Assembly (NCBI GenBank): GCA_045222555.1
Contig: JBGUYY010000113.1
Coordinates: forward strand, 10,442-74,441
Source: UBA1756 sp045222555
Lineage (GTDB): Bacteria; Bacteroidota; Bacteroidia; Bacteroidales; WCHB1-69
Length of the DNA: 64,000 bases
Direction of reading: 5' to 3'
Made by a program: the position numbers and the translations under genes. The notes beneath the pieces are model-generated. The model saw only the letters and a program-made list of their open reading frames with translations, did no database searches and had not been told where the DNA came from. Positions 8,723 to 19,300 of the stretch are shown here, piece after piece (position 1 is the stretch's first letter; the number at the start of each line of letters is the position of its first letter).

Positions 8723-8753
8723 AAAAAAGGCGTCCCCGCAATGGAGACGCCTT
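8723..8753 (-). terminator. Terminator of the C25 peptidase gene
   Basis: On the minus strand the hairpin AAGGCGTC...GACGCCTT is followed by TTTT. It lies 20 nt beyond the stop at 8774 and just before the hemW start. Confidence 0.85.
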
Positions 8754-8773
8754 CGTATAGAGGTTGTCTTGTT

Positions 8774-11700
8774 TTATTTCAAAATGACTTTCTTGATGAA
8801 GGTCTGTCCGTCGTGGGTGGTGATGCGCACCAAATACATTCCGCGAACGAGGTTAGCCACATTGATTTCGGTATGGTTGTTGGCGGGACGGCCACTATAA
8901 ACCACTTCGCCGATGGCAGAGTAGAGGCTGATTTCAGCGATGTTGCTGCCTTCCACATTCAGCACCTGTGTGGCGGGATTCGGGAAAATGAACCACGCAT
9001 TGTCATAGTCGCTGATGCCCGTGGTGGTCTGTCCGTTGACGGTAGCGGAGAAGCCCGACTGGCCATTGGTGCAGATGGTCTGCACAGCGTAGGAGTAGTT
9101 GACGCCCTGATCCACGGTAGCATCGATGTAGAAGTTGCTCGGCGTGGTGGCGATGGCGTTGCCGTTGCGATAGACCTTGTAGGCGATGGCATTCTCCATC
9201 TCGTCCCAGTTCAGTCCTAACTGAGTGGGCGATGCGGTGATGGTGAGACCAGTGGGCGCGTCGCACGTTTCAGGGGTGGGATTGCCCACGGTGACGCACT
9301 CGGTGATGCCCGCCGATTCGAAGTCATTGGGACAGGCAGTGTGCAAGGTGTAGCAGTGGGTGCCTTCCGGTACGTTATGATCAATGTAGTTACCGCCAGT
9401 GATGTTGGAGGCGATAAGCTCGCCGTCGCGGTAGAGGTTGTAGTGGCTGCCTGTGCCGCTCTCGCCGCTGATGGAGATGTCATCCACGCAGAAGATATAC
9501 TGGTCGTTGGAGGTGCAGTGGATGGCCACATACTTGGCCTCTGCGGGTACGGTGTAGCTGTATTCGGTCCATGTGGCGGTGGTGGTCACGCTGCTGCTGA
9601 GGGCAGTGAAGTCGTTGGCATTGGTGCCGGTGGTGGAATAGGCAGCGGTGAACTGCTCATTGGCGTAGCTGCTGGAGTAGGAGCGTGCCCAGAACGAGAA
9701 GGTGAACGGGTTGGTGAAGTTGAGTTCAGGACTGATGATCCAGTCGTTGTTTTGAACGGCGCTGCTTCCGCCCCAACCACCGCTGCCTTGGCAGTAAGCG
9801 TCACCGAAGAATTTGTTGCCGGAGTGTGCGTTGATGGTGGTATTGCCCGTCATCTGGCTGGCATCCAGCACAATGTAGGCCATGGGCTGTCCCTCGTTGG
9901 TGAACTCAACGCTGCTGAAGGTACCCGTATTGGCACCGTCGCCATCGATGTAGGTCCAGCCCACCGTGCCGGGTGAGTTGATGTCACCATAGGTGTGGCC
10001 TTCCACATCGTCGCTGATGGTGATGTTTTCAATGGTGGACTCGTCGTCCCAGGTCAAGGTAACATTGGAGCCGTTGACGGTGGCCGCCAGCCCTGTCGGA
10101 GCCTGGCAGTCGTTGCCGATGGCCGTCAGGGTGAAAGTGCCGTTCCAGCTGTCGCCGCCGTTGGTGGCGGTCCAGTTCATGGTGAACACATGGCCGGTGG
10201 TCACGTTTTCGTCGATGGAGAGCTGGAAGCCGTTGTTGTCGGTGGCGGTGCCGCCGTTAGCGGCCATGGCGGTGAAAGTGCCGTTGCCATCCAAAATCGT
10301 CAGCATCGGGTCGTTGCAGCTGAGGGCGACCGTGGTATTGCCCGTGGTGGCCACACCGCCCATGTTCTGGAGGGTGAGGGTCAGGTAGGGCTGCTGGCCA
10401 TATTCCACAATGTCAGGCGTGTAGCTGTCGAGCACGAGGTACGGAACGTTGCCCGCCGTGCAAGGGATAGTCTCGTAAATGGTGGTGTTGTTGAAAGCGG
10501 TCACTACGAGCAGGACATCGCCAGCGCTGAAGTCGTGCTGAATGGTCACTTGTCCGTTGGCGTCGGTGTAGGCGCTGTAGTAGGTGTCGTTTTGCGAGAT
10601 GCACACGAGGGCGTCCTCCACCGGCTGACCGTTGGCGGTGATGGTGGTGGTATAGGGAACGCCCGTCATCAGGGTGTTCACCGACGAGGTGATGGCCACG
10701 GGTTGCTTGGTGCGCAGCTGGAGGGAAGCGTCGCCAAAGGTGGTCCAGGTCTGGAAGGTCTCCACATCGCTGCTGGTGCTGCTTTCGGTGAGGGCGAGGG
10801 TGAAGGCATTCACCACGATGGAGCCCCAGTGGGTGCGCTGCTCGTTGGTGTTGATACCATTCTGTCCGCTATACTGGTTGTAGTTGAAACCGCCCACGAG
10901 GATGTCGTAGAAGTAGTCCTGACCGCGCTGCGGGGGAGTCCAGGGCTGGTTGATGGTGGACATCAGGGTCACCACTGCGCCGCCGTTCTCTTTCTTCAGC
11001 CATGCCTCGGCGAAGCAGTCGCCGCTCTGGTTGAACTTGCCGTTCACGCAGGCCACCGCCACAATGAAGGGCAGACGGTCGCCGTTGGTGGAGGCGTTCA
11101 CGTTGGTATTGCTATAGTTGGTGGTCACGAAATAGGTCTCGGCACCATGACCGCAGTAGGCGATGGTGGAGGCACCGGCATTCACGTGGCCAGCCAAGGT
11201 GGAGGCGGTGGAGTTGTCGCCATAGTTGCCGTTCTCAGTAAGGTAGGTGAAGTCGGCCAGACGCTCGCTGTAGATGCGCTGTACGTGTACGTAGTCGATC
11301 TCGCCATCGTCACCCGAACCCTGTCCTTCGGAGGAACCGATACCGATGAAGGTCTCGCGCCAGCCGGGGTCCATGTTGGGGGTCTTCTCGTAGTTGATGG
11401 CCTTGTTCACCTGCACGAGTGCCTGTGCGTTGCTGGAGCAGGAGAAACGGCCGATGGCGATGTCGGGGTAGTTGTCGTTACCGGCCACGCAGCCCATCTT
11501 CGGGTCGGCGGGAGCGGCCGTGTAGTCTGACGTGATGGTGTTCGACTTGATGTCGGCCCAGTCGCCGAACAGCTGCACATACATCAGGTTGCCGTTGCTG
11601 TTGTAGGCGGTCTGAATGGTGGAGGTGACATTGGCACCGCTGCTCACCACCTGTTTTTCAACGTTGTAGCCCATCTCTTTCTTCCACTGGATGTAGAGGT

Positions 11701-12454
11701 CGGCGGCGTTTTCGTAGGCACTGGGGGTCAGCACGAGTATGTCACCCTTCTCGCCCTGTGCGAGGGCGTCGCGGGTGGGCTCATAGTTGAGGAAGAGGTT
11801 CTGGTACATGCCCACGGCCTCTTTCACCGGCGTCGGGTTGATGCGGGTGAGCGGGTTGGTGGCGGGCTGGCTGTTCTCGCGCAGGGTGATGACCACTCTG
11901 TTAAACACATTCAGAATGTTGTGCATAGCATCATAGTGGAAGGGGTAGAACCGTACCGAGGTACCGCGCACGTCTCGCACGATGAAGGGAGCCTCCATAG
12001 TGGCGATGTCGGCGGGATAGTCCTCCACCAGCCGTGAGGCCGGATCTACTTCGTAGGGGATTTCCGAAGGCTCCTGGTTGCGGTAGATGATACCGCGAGA
12101 GGGTACCATCGGATGATTCAGCGGGGTCACAACAACCATGTCTTCAGCAACTTCCATGTCCACATTCTTGTTGGCCGGCAACTGGATGGCCGCGCTCACA
12201 AAGGGCAGTTCGGCCCACCCTTTCAGCTCGGTGGTGGTGCTGGAGGCAAAATTGATTTTGTTGTAGGTCACCCCGTCATGCGTCACCTCGTCGATGCTGT
12301 AATCGTGGATTTCAAACGTCAGCTGGTGAACCCCCGGCTGGGGCTGGCTGTACGAAACCGTGTAAGGCTGCTGCCCCGTTGGTTGTGAATTAGATTGTGC
12401 GAAAGTGAATAAAACACTTACAATCAATACAATAGAAAAAATAATTTTTTTCAT
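8774..12454 (-). CDS. Gingipain-like C25 cysteine peptidase with T9SS sorting domain
   Basis: About 1226 aa from the ATG at 12454 (a further in-frame ATG lies at 12460). Order: signal peptide (MKKIIFSIVLIVSVLFTFAQ), propeptide (about 25-230), and a C25 catalytic domain. The domain contains ILVLTPSAYENAADLYIQWK, the catalytic His region IAYCGHGAETYF and the catalytic Cys region FIVAVACVNGKF, all closely like gingipain. Next come Ig-like domains, a cleaved-adhesin domain (about 840-1010: WTYIDGDGAN...WIISPELNF...FCVDDISI), fibronectin-like segments (CDAPTGLTITASPTQLGLNWD), and a type A sorting domain (FIFPNPATQVLNVEG...GMYLVRITT). It is exported by the Sec system and then T9SS to the cell surface, where it would degrade proteins. 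Confidence 0.92.
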   Translation of the reverse strand: MKKIIFSIVLIVSVLFTFAQSNSQPTGQQPYTVSYSQPQPGVHQLTFEIHDYSIDEVTHDGVTYNKINFASSTTTELKGWAELPFVSAAIQLPANKNVDMEVAEDMVVVTPLNHPMVPSRGIIYRNQEPSEIPYEVDPASRLVEDYPADIATMEAPFIVRDVRGTSVRFYPFHYDAMHNILNVFNRVVITLRENSQPATNPLTRINPTPVKEAVGMYQNLFLNYEPTRDALAQGEKGDILVLTPSAYENAADLYIQWKKEMGYNVEKQVVSSGANVTSTIQTAYNSNGNLMYVQLFGDWADIKSNTITSDYTAAPADPKMGCVAGNDNYPDIAIGRFSCSSNAQALVQVNKAINYEKTPNMDPGWRETFIGIGSSEGQGSGDDGEIDYVHVQRIYSERLADFTYLTENGNYGDNSTASTLAGHVNAGASTIAYCGHGAETYFVTTNYSNTNVNASTNGDRLPFIVAVACVNGKFNQSGDCFAEAWLKKENGGAVVTLMSTINQPWTPPQRGQDYFYDILVGGFNYNQYSGQNGINTNEQRTHWGSIVVNAFTLALTESSTSSDVETFQTWTTFGDASLQLRTKQPVAITSSVNTLMTGVPYTTTITANGQPVEDALVCISQNDTYYSAYTDANGQVTIQHDFSAGDVLLVVTAFNNTTIYETIPCTAGNVPYLVLDSYTPDIVEYGQQPYLTLTLQNMGGVATTGNTTVALSCNDPMLTILDGNGTFTAMAANGGTATDNNGFQLSIDENVTTGHVFTMNWTATNGGDSWNGTFTLTAIGNDCQAPTGLAATVNGSNVTLTWDDESTIENITISDDVEGHTYGDINSPGTVGWTYIDGDGANTGTFSSVEFTNEGQPMAYIVLDASQMTGNTTINAHSGNKFFGDAYCQGSGGWGGSSAVQNNDWIISPELNFTNPFTFSFWARSYSSSYANEQFTAAYSTTGTNANDFTALSSSVTTTATWTEYSYTVPAEAKYVAIHCTSNDQYIFCVDDISISGESGTGSHYNLYRDGELIASNITGGNYIDHNVPEGTHCYTLHTACPNDFESAGITECVTVGNPTPETCDAPTGLTITASPTQLGLNWDEMENAIAYKVYRNGNAIATTPSNFYIDATVDQGVNYSYAVQTICTNGQSGFSATVNGQTTTGISDYDNAWFIFPNPATQVLNVEGSNIAEISLYSAIGEVVYSGRPANNHTEINVANLVRGMYLVRITTHDGQTFIKKVILK

Positions 12455-12526
12455 ACACATATTTTAAAAAGTGCGCAAAGATAAAGAAAAAATGCACGCC
12501 GTGACATTTTTTTTGATTTTATTTTG

Positions 12527-12612
12527 GGCGGCCCGGCTCCCTGCGGTCGCCGTCGGGCTTTCCGCTTTACGTCGCTTCGCTCGTGTTCGCTCCAATCCCT
12601 GCCGCGTGCGGG
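12527..12612. repeat. GC-rich intergenic element after ettA
   Basis: An unusually GC-rich stretch for an intergenic region. On the minus strand it includes GGGATTGGAGCGAA and GCGGAAAGCCCGACGGC, ending in GGGCCGCCC. It has several short self-complementary runs. From memory such cassettes recur downstream of genes in Bacteroidota; nothing in this window proves repetition. Confidence 0.4.
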
Positions 12613-12614
12613 TG

Positions 12615-14288
<1,674 letters not shown>

Positions 14289-14325
14289 AAATATTTCGAA
14301 TAATATTGAATTCTTTTCGCAGTTG

Positions 14326-14333
14326 CAAAAATA
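14326..14333 (-). promoter_or_regulatory. -7 box (TATTTTTG) of ettA
   Basis: TAnnTTTG on the minus strand, 37 nt upstream of the ATG at 14288. Confidence 0.6.
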
Positions 14334-14375
14334 CAATTTTTTGGGTTGAAGAGCGACAGAGTCTGGATTTTTTTC

Positions 14376-14383
14376 TAATTTTG
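14376..14383 (+). promoter_or_regulatory. -7 box (TAATTTTG)
   Basis: TAnnTTTG 28 nt upstream of the ATG at 14412. Confidence 0.6.
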
Positions 14384-14411
14384 CGCTTGTTTTTAAATTA
14401 AAATTTATCCC

Positions 14412-15893
14412 ATGAAACGAATCGCTATCCTCTTTCTTTCCTTGTTGATGCTTGTATCGCTGAAATCAGTAGGACAAACCACTATCCCCCTGCCGAACAG
14501 CAGTTTCGAGAACTGGTCAACCGGTAACGGCTACAGCGTATCGGTGTTCTTTTTATCGCTGCCGGTATATGATAGCTACACCTATCCCACCAGCTGGAAC
14601 TATCCGACCTATCCTGTCAACGAGGATCTCACCTATAGCGGCATGAGTGTCAACGTGAACACCGACCTTCCGCTGCTGAAGGTGGTGGATGTGACTTCAG
14701 GCGTGCCTGATGGTTCGCATGCTATTGGTTTGCAGAGTTTTATGGTTTCCGATATTATCAATCCCACCGTATATAATCTTGCCGCCTCCTCGTTCGACTC
14801 GGCCATCGTTTCATCGGTGTTCCCCACGGTTCTATCCACCGGCGTGGTGAATGTGGACAACCTGATGCCGATGGTGGGCGAACTCACCAGCCAGTACGAC
14901 AGCCTTTCCTCACCGCTGACCTTTTTTATCGGCAGGGACCTCGACAGTCTTATCGACGGCGGCATCGCGTTGAACGGCGCAGTGCCGGGTCGCCTGACGG
15001 GGTACTACCAATACACCTCTGCCATCGGTGGCGATAGAGGTGGCGTATTGATGTTGGGCTCCAGATACAACCCCGAAACGCAGCGGCGTGAAGTAGTGGG
15101 CGGTGGCTATACCACTGATTTAACGGATGTTGACAGCTATACCTCCTTCGAGGTGCCCTATACTCCGCTCTCCGAAATCGACTCTACTGTCGAATATGCG
15201 GAGCCCGACTCCTTGGTGCTGATGCTCATCTCTTCGGCTACGACCGAGCCGCAGCAAGGCTCCATTCTCTATCTAGACCGCCTTCAGTTGTGGATGGCCG
15301 GCGTGGATCCCGTGGAAGACACCTGCAGCGCCATTTTCAACCTCACGGTCAACAGCGTGGACACCACCCATGCCGAGTTGAGCTGGACGTACGAAGGTGC
15401 GCCCGACCATTTCGAGGCGGAGTACGGCCTCCAAGGGTTCGAGCAGGGGACGGGCACAATGGTCTCGGTCAGCACCAACATGCTCTCCTTGTCGGAGCTG
15501 ACGCCCGACACCGACTACGACGTGTATGTACATTGTGTGTGCAGCGCCACGCTGGAGGGCGATTGGGCCATGGTGAGCTTCCGCACCGACACCCTCCCCG
15601 CAGTTATCGAAGACACTACTACCATTCCGGATGACTCCGTCAGCATCCACAACTACGCCCTCGACCACCTGCTGGTGTATCCCAACCCAGCGCAGGGCCA
15701 GTGCGTGGTGCAGTTTGAACAGGAGTTGCCCAGCGTGGTTCGCCTCTATAGTCTGAGTGGCCAACTGTTGCTGGAGGCCGTTCCCACCAAGGAGACGATG
15801 GAACTGGAATTGCCGGCGGCTGGTGTTTACCTTTTGGTTTGTGAGATGAAGGGAGGCGTGGTGACGCGCAGAATCATCAGTCAGGGGAAGTAA
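14412..15893 (+). CDS. T9SS-exported protein with carbohydrate-module-like and FN3 domains
   Basis: 493 aa. Signal peptide MKRIAILFLSLLMLVSLKSVGQ. A long beta-rich region (about 25-295) begins IPLPNSSFENWS and includes SYTSFEVPYTPLSEIDS and DSLVLMLISSA...GSILYLDRLQL, the pattern of PCMD-type (putative carbohydrate metabolism) surface modules. A fibronectin type III-like domain follows (about 302-395: FNLTVNSVDTTHAELSWTYEG...LTPDTDYDVYVHCVC). It ends with a type A T9SS sorting domain (LLVYPNPAQGQCVV...AGVYLLVCEMKGG). The ligand is unknown. Confidence 0.85.
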   Translation: MKRIAILFLSLLMLVSLKSVGQTTIPLPNSSFENWSTGNGYSVSVFFLSLPVYDSYTYPTSWNYPTYPVNEDLTYSGMSVNVNTDLPLLKVVDVTSGVPDGSHAIGLQSFMVSDIINPTVYNLAASSFDSAIVSSVFPTVLSTGVVNVDNLMPMVGELTSQYDSLSSPLTFFIGRDLDSLIDGGIALNGAVPGRLTGYYQYTSAIGGDRGGVLMLGSRYNPETQRREVVGGGYTTDLTDVDSYTSFEVPYTPLSEIDSTVEYAEPDSLVLMLISSATTEPQQGSILYLDRLQLWMAGVDPVEDTCSAIFNLTVNSVDTTHAELSWTYEGAPDHFEAEYGLQGFEQGTGTMVSVSTNMLSLSELTPDTDYDVYVHCVCSATLEGDWAMVSFRTDTLPAVIEDTTTIPDDSVSIHNYALDHLLVYPNPAQGQCVVQFEQELPSVVRLYSLSGQLLLEAVPTKETMELELPAAGVYLLVCEMKGGVVTRRIISQGK

Positions 15894-15917
15894 GGGCCTT
15901 CCTGCCCTTACGGTGCC

Positions 15918-16229
15918 CTAATCCACCATCACCACCTTCCGCGGACGGAAACCGTCCACACGCAGGATATAGATGCCCGGCGAGAGAATTTGGTAGGTGC
16001 CGTCGGCAGAGCGGCGGGTCAGCAACAGACGGCCCGTCATGTCGAAGAGTTGCAAGGCATGCCCCTCCACACCCCGGATGGTGAGCTGCAGGCCGTTAGA
16101 AAATACTGTGTATTCGTTAATTACGTGGGTGGTCACCGAAATGGTGGTATCTGGCTCAACGACTGTAAATAATAAATAATCGAAAAGTATACCACCTTTG
16201 ATGCTGCAAAAATACAGTTTTTTGAACAA
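15918..16229 (-). pseudogene. Orphan T9SS sorting-domain fragment (decayed gene)
   Basis: A 103-codon frame whose last ~75 residues are a T9SS type A sorting domain (FSNGLQLTIRGVEGHALQLFDMTGRLLL...GIYILRVDGFRPRKVVMV). It has no signal peptide, without which the domain cannot work. A -7 box (TATTTTTG, 16207-16214 minus) lies inside the frame near its 5' end, and downstream of it there is no ATG before the sorting domain. The simplest reading is a promoter joined to the tail of a larger gene by an internal deletion. The alternative, a real small protein with a non-ATG start, is less likely. Confidence 0.6.
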
Positions 16230-16311
16230 TTATGCTGCACAATTGATTTTACGCATTTTGCGTAATTGAAGAAAATGGTGTATTTTTTATGAGTAATCAG
16301 AGAAAAATCTG

Positions 16312-16319
16312 TAACTTTG
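16312..16319 (+). promoter_or_regulatory. -7 box (TAACTTTG) of the macroglobulin gene
   Basis: TAnnTTTG 22 nt before the ATG at 16341. The in-frame TTG at 16317 overlaps the box and cannot be the start. Confidence 0.65.
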
Positions 16320-16340
16320 CCCCGTCAAATCACCAAGCCC

Positions 16341-19300
16341 ATGAAAAACCTTGTCAAAATCGCACTCCTGCTGATGATGATGGCGGCCAGCTTTCTGCCT
16401 CTTTTCTGTTTCGGACAGGAACGCTATGAAGAGATGCCTTACGATACTCTTTGGAAGATGTATGAAGAGGAGAGAGCCCTTAACCACTACTTTTATTACG
16501 AACGTGGACGTGCATTAAACATCCGACATGCTATCAAGAAAAAAGCTACCCAAGAGCAAAATGCTTTCCACTATTTCAAAGCCACAGCGATAGGGTATCG
16601 GATGAAAGGTGAATGGGGCGAAGACCATCTTCCATCCTTTGCCACCGACTGGGGTGATCCCGACTCCAACCTTTACATAGCTCTCGGGTACTATGTGGAG
16701 GCCCAAAAGTTCTATCATGAAAAAAAGGCTCCCCACCTTCTTCGCCAATGTTTCGACCGAATGCCTCAAAATGTGCCGTTAGAGGATGGAAAATGGGATT
16801 TTTTAAGAATAATTAACGACCTTCAACCCCATCCCTTCACCACCCTGAACGACCTGCTGATAGCCGAAGGCCTGTCAATAGTTGTCGGTGATACAGCTAC
16901 TATGAATTATCTGATTGACAAGGCTATATCTGCCCACCAGAGCCCCGATGATCGGCAAAAGGTGATTGAGTTTGAAATCCTCAGGTGGCAACAACTCATC
17001 TCCGAGATCACCTACCCTATCGATTCCAGTGAATACTGGCAAGCACTGAACCGCATTGAAGCCACATACGGTTCTGACGAGGCCCTCGACTTGGCACGCG
17101 GCCTCGTGCTGACCCTTTTCAACCGCTCCACGAACGGAGCGACCGACTATGGGACCATGGCATTGGGGTATTATGATAAGATTCTTAACAGTTCCACCAC
17201 CGGCTACTATCGGGAGGAGGCGCACCGTTGCCGTGCCGAGCTGTTGGCAAAATTTATGGAGTCGGCCTCTCCCATCGGGGTGGTAGCCCCCGCGCACAAG
17301 CTGCGCCTGTCCGTTACCTGCACCAACATCGACACCCTGTATGTCAGTGTGTTTCCTGCAAGGTATCGGGAGCTTATTACTCAATCGCACAGACTTTATA
17401 CCTCGTACAGAGAGTATTGGCAGCCCCGAGAGGAGTATTTGTCCACCCTACTGTTCACCCAGCGCTTTGTGGTGGATTGTCATGAGCCCGGACGGCCTAT
17501 CACCACTGAGCTGTGGCTCGACTCGCTGCCGTTGGGAGAATACGACCTCTATTTCCACACCCATCCCGAACTGAATACCGCGGGCGCGCTGATGGAGAGC
17601 CATCTGCGAGTCTCGCGCCTGCTGGTGAGCTCATGGCAGGCACCCGTCAAGCGGTGCGTGGGCATCAACGACCGCCTCACAGGAAAGCCCATCGTATCAG
17701 GATATGGTACCTACCCCTTCGCCCTGACTCTCCCCAATCGTTTCGGGGAAATGACTTACTCATATAAGGAGTCTTACCATTATGTCTCCAGAAATCCTGA
17801 CCTCACCCTCCATGAACGAGGAGTGCGTACCCCTTCCACATACCGAATTGACGACTACTATGGTGGCCACTATCGTTATTCAAGGAGATATTTCATGAGA
17901 TATTCTTCTCCCTATTATGGCATACTCATCTCCGACAGAACTCTATACCGCCCTGGACAAACCGTTTTCTTTAAATTAGTTGTCGTAAATCGATGGGGCA
18001 AACTATTGAAAAACAAAAAGTTGACTGTGGCTATAGAGGGGCCTTCCTGGGAAATTGAGGACACGCTGGAGCTTACTACATCAGAGTTCGGTAGCGTAGT
18101 GGGAAGTTTTCATCTCCCGGAAGAGAAAGTGGGCCATTATAGATTCAAAGTGGAAACTCGGCGAGGCCGAACCGTCCATCTTTACAACTCTTTCACCGTG
18201 GCCGATTACAAACTTCCCACTTTCAAGGTGGAATGGCTGTTCGACACGTTGCAACCCGCTCCAGGCGACACCCTCATCATACGTGGGAAAGCCATCACTT
18301 TGAACGGACAGCCCGTGCGCGACGCTTTGGTGGAATTAACGGTACTTAATTATTGGGGACAGGAAAATGTTGAAACTTACCGACTCTTCACCCAATACGA
18401 TGGCACTTTCTCACAACCCGTTCTGATTCCATATACCAAGATGCGCCAAAACTTGAGCCTTCAGGCCACCGTCACAGATCTGAATGGAGAGACCCATGAT
18501 TCCCAAAAGTCCTTCACGGTGGATCCCGAACGGCTGCGCATCCAAGTGTCGGGGAGGGACAGATACGACCTTGCCACCGACAGCGTCGCTGAGTGGAAAG
18601 TCCGTCCTGAGAACATCCTGGCCATCAAGCAGCAGATGCCGTTTCAAGTGATGGTAGTCCGTTTGCAGCCGCCGGCGGAATACAAGGAGCCCGTGCTGGC
18701 AGACGTGCCCGCCTACTGGCGGCCGCAGCACAGCGCCGATGAATACAACCAGCTCTGGCCGTCGCTCACCTTCAACTTCCAGCACAACGACCCCAACACA
18801 TGGCTTATAGCCGACACGCTCTATCATGCCGTTCACCATTCCGCTAACGATTCGCTGCTCACCCTCGACCTCACCCACTGGCCGGCAGGCAACTATCGAA
18901 TCACCGTATCGGGTACCGACATGAAGGGAAAAGAGACTACAACGGTACGGCATTTCTTCATCAACAATTCTCATTCCGAAAAATTTGTGCCCTATCAGCC
19001 TGCCTATGCCGTCTTCACCGCTTTCCCCAAACAGGTGGGCGACAAGGTGACCGTGACCGTGGGCAGCTGTCTGCACAACGCCATCGTCATCAGCGATGTG
19101 TACCAGGGGAAGCGGCGGCTGAAAACCGTACGCACCAACCTCGACGGCAATCAGAAATCCTTCACCGTGAAAACCCGCCGACATGGGAAAAGAAACCTTT
19201 CAGTGGTGTCGCGAATCGTGCAGAATGAGCATTTTTATTCCTGCACTCTCGATAGCGTCATCCCCTATTCTGAAAAAGCGATACAAAAGGCGATGAAGCA

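Noticed and set aside
9995..11530. 511-aa plus-strand frame over the C25 peptidase
   Set aside because: Low-complexity Gly/Val/His composition, an antisense shadow of a long GC-rich gene.
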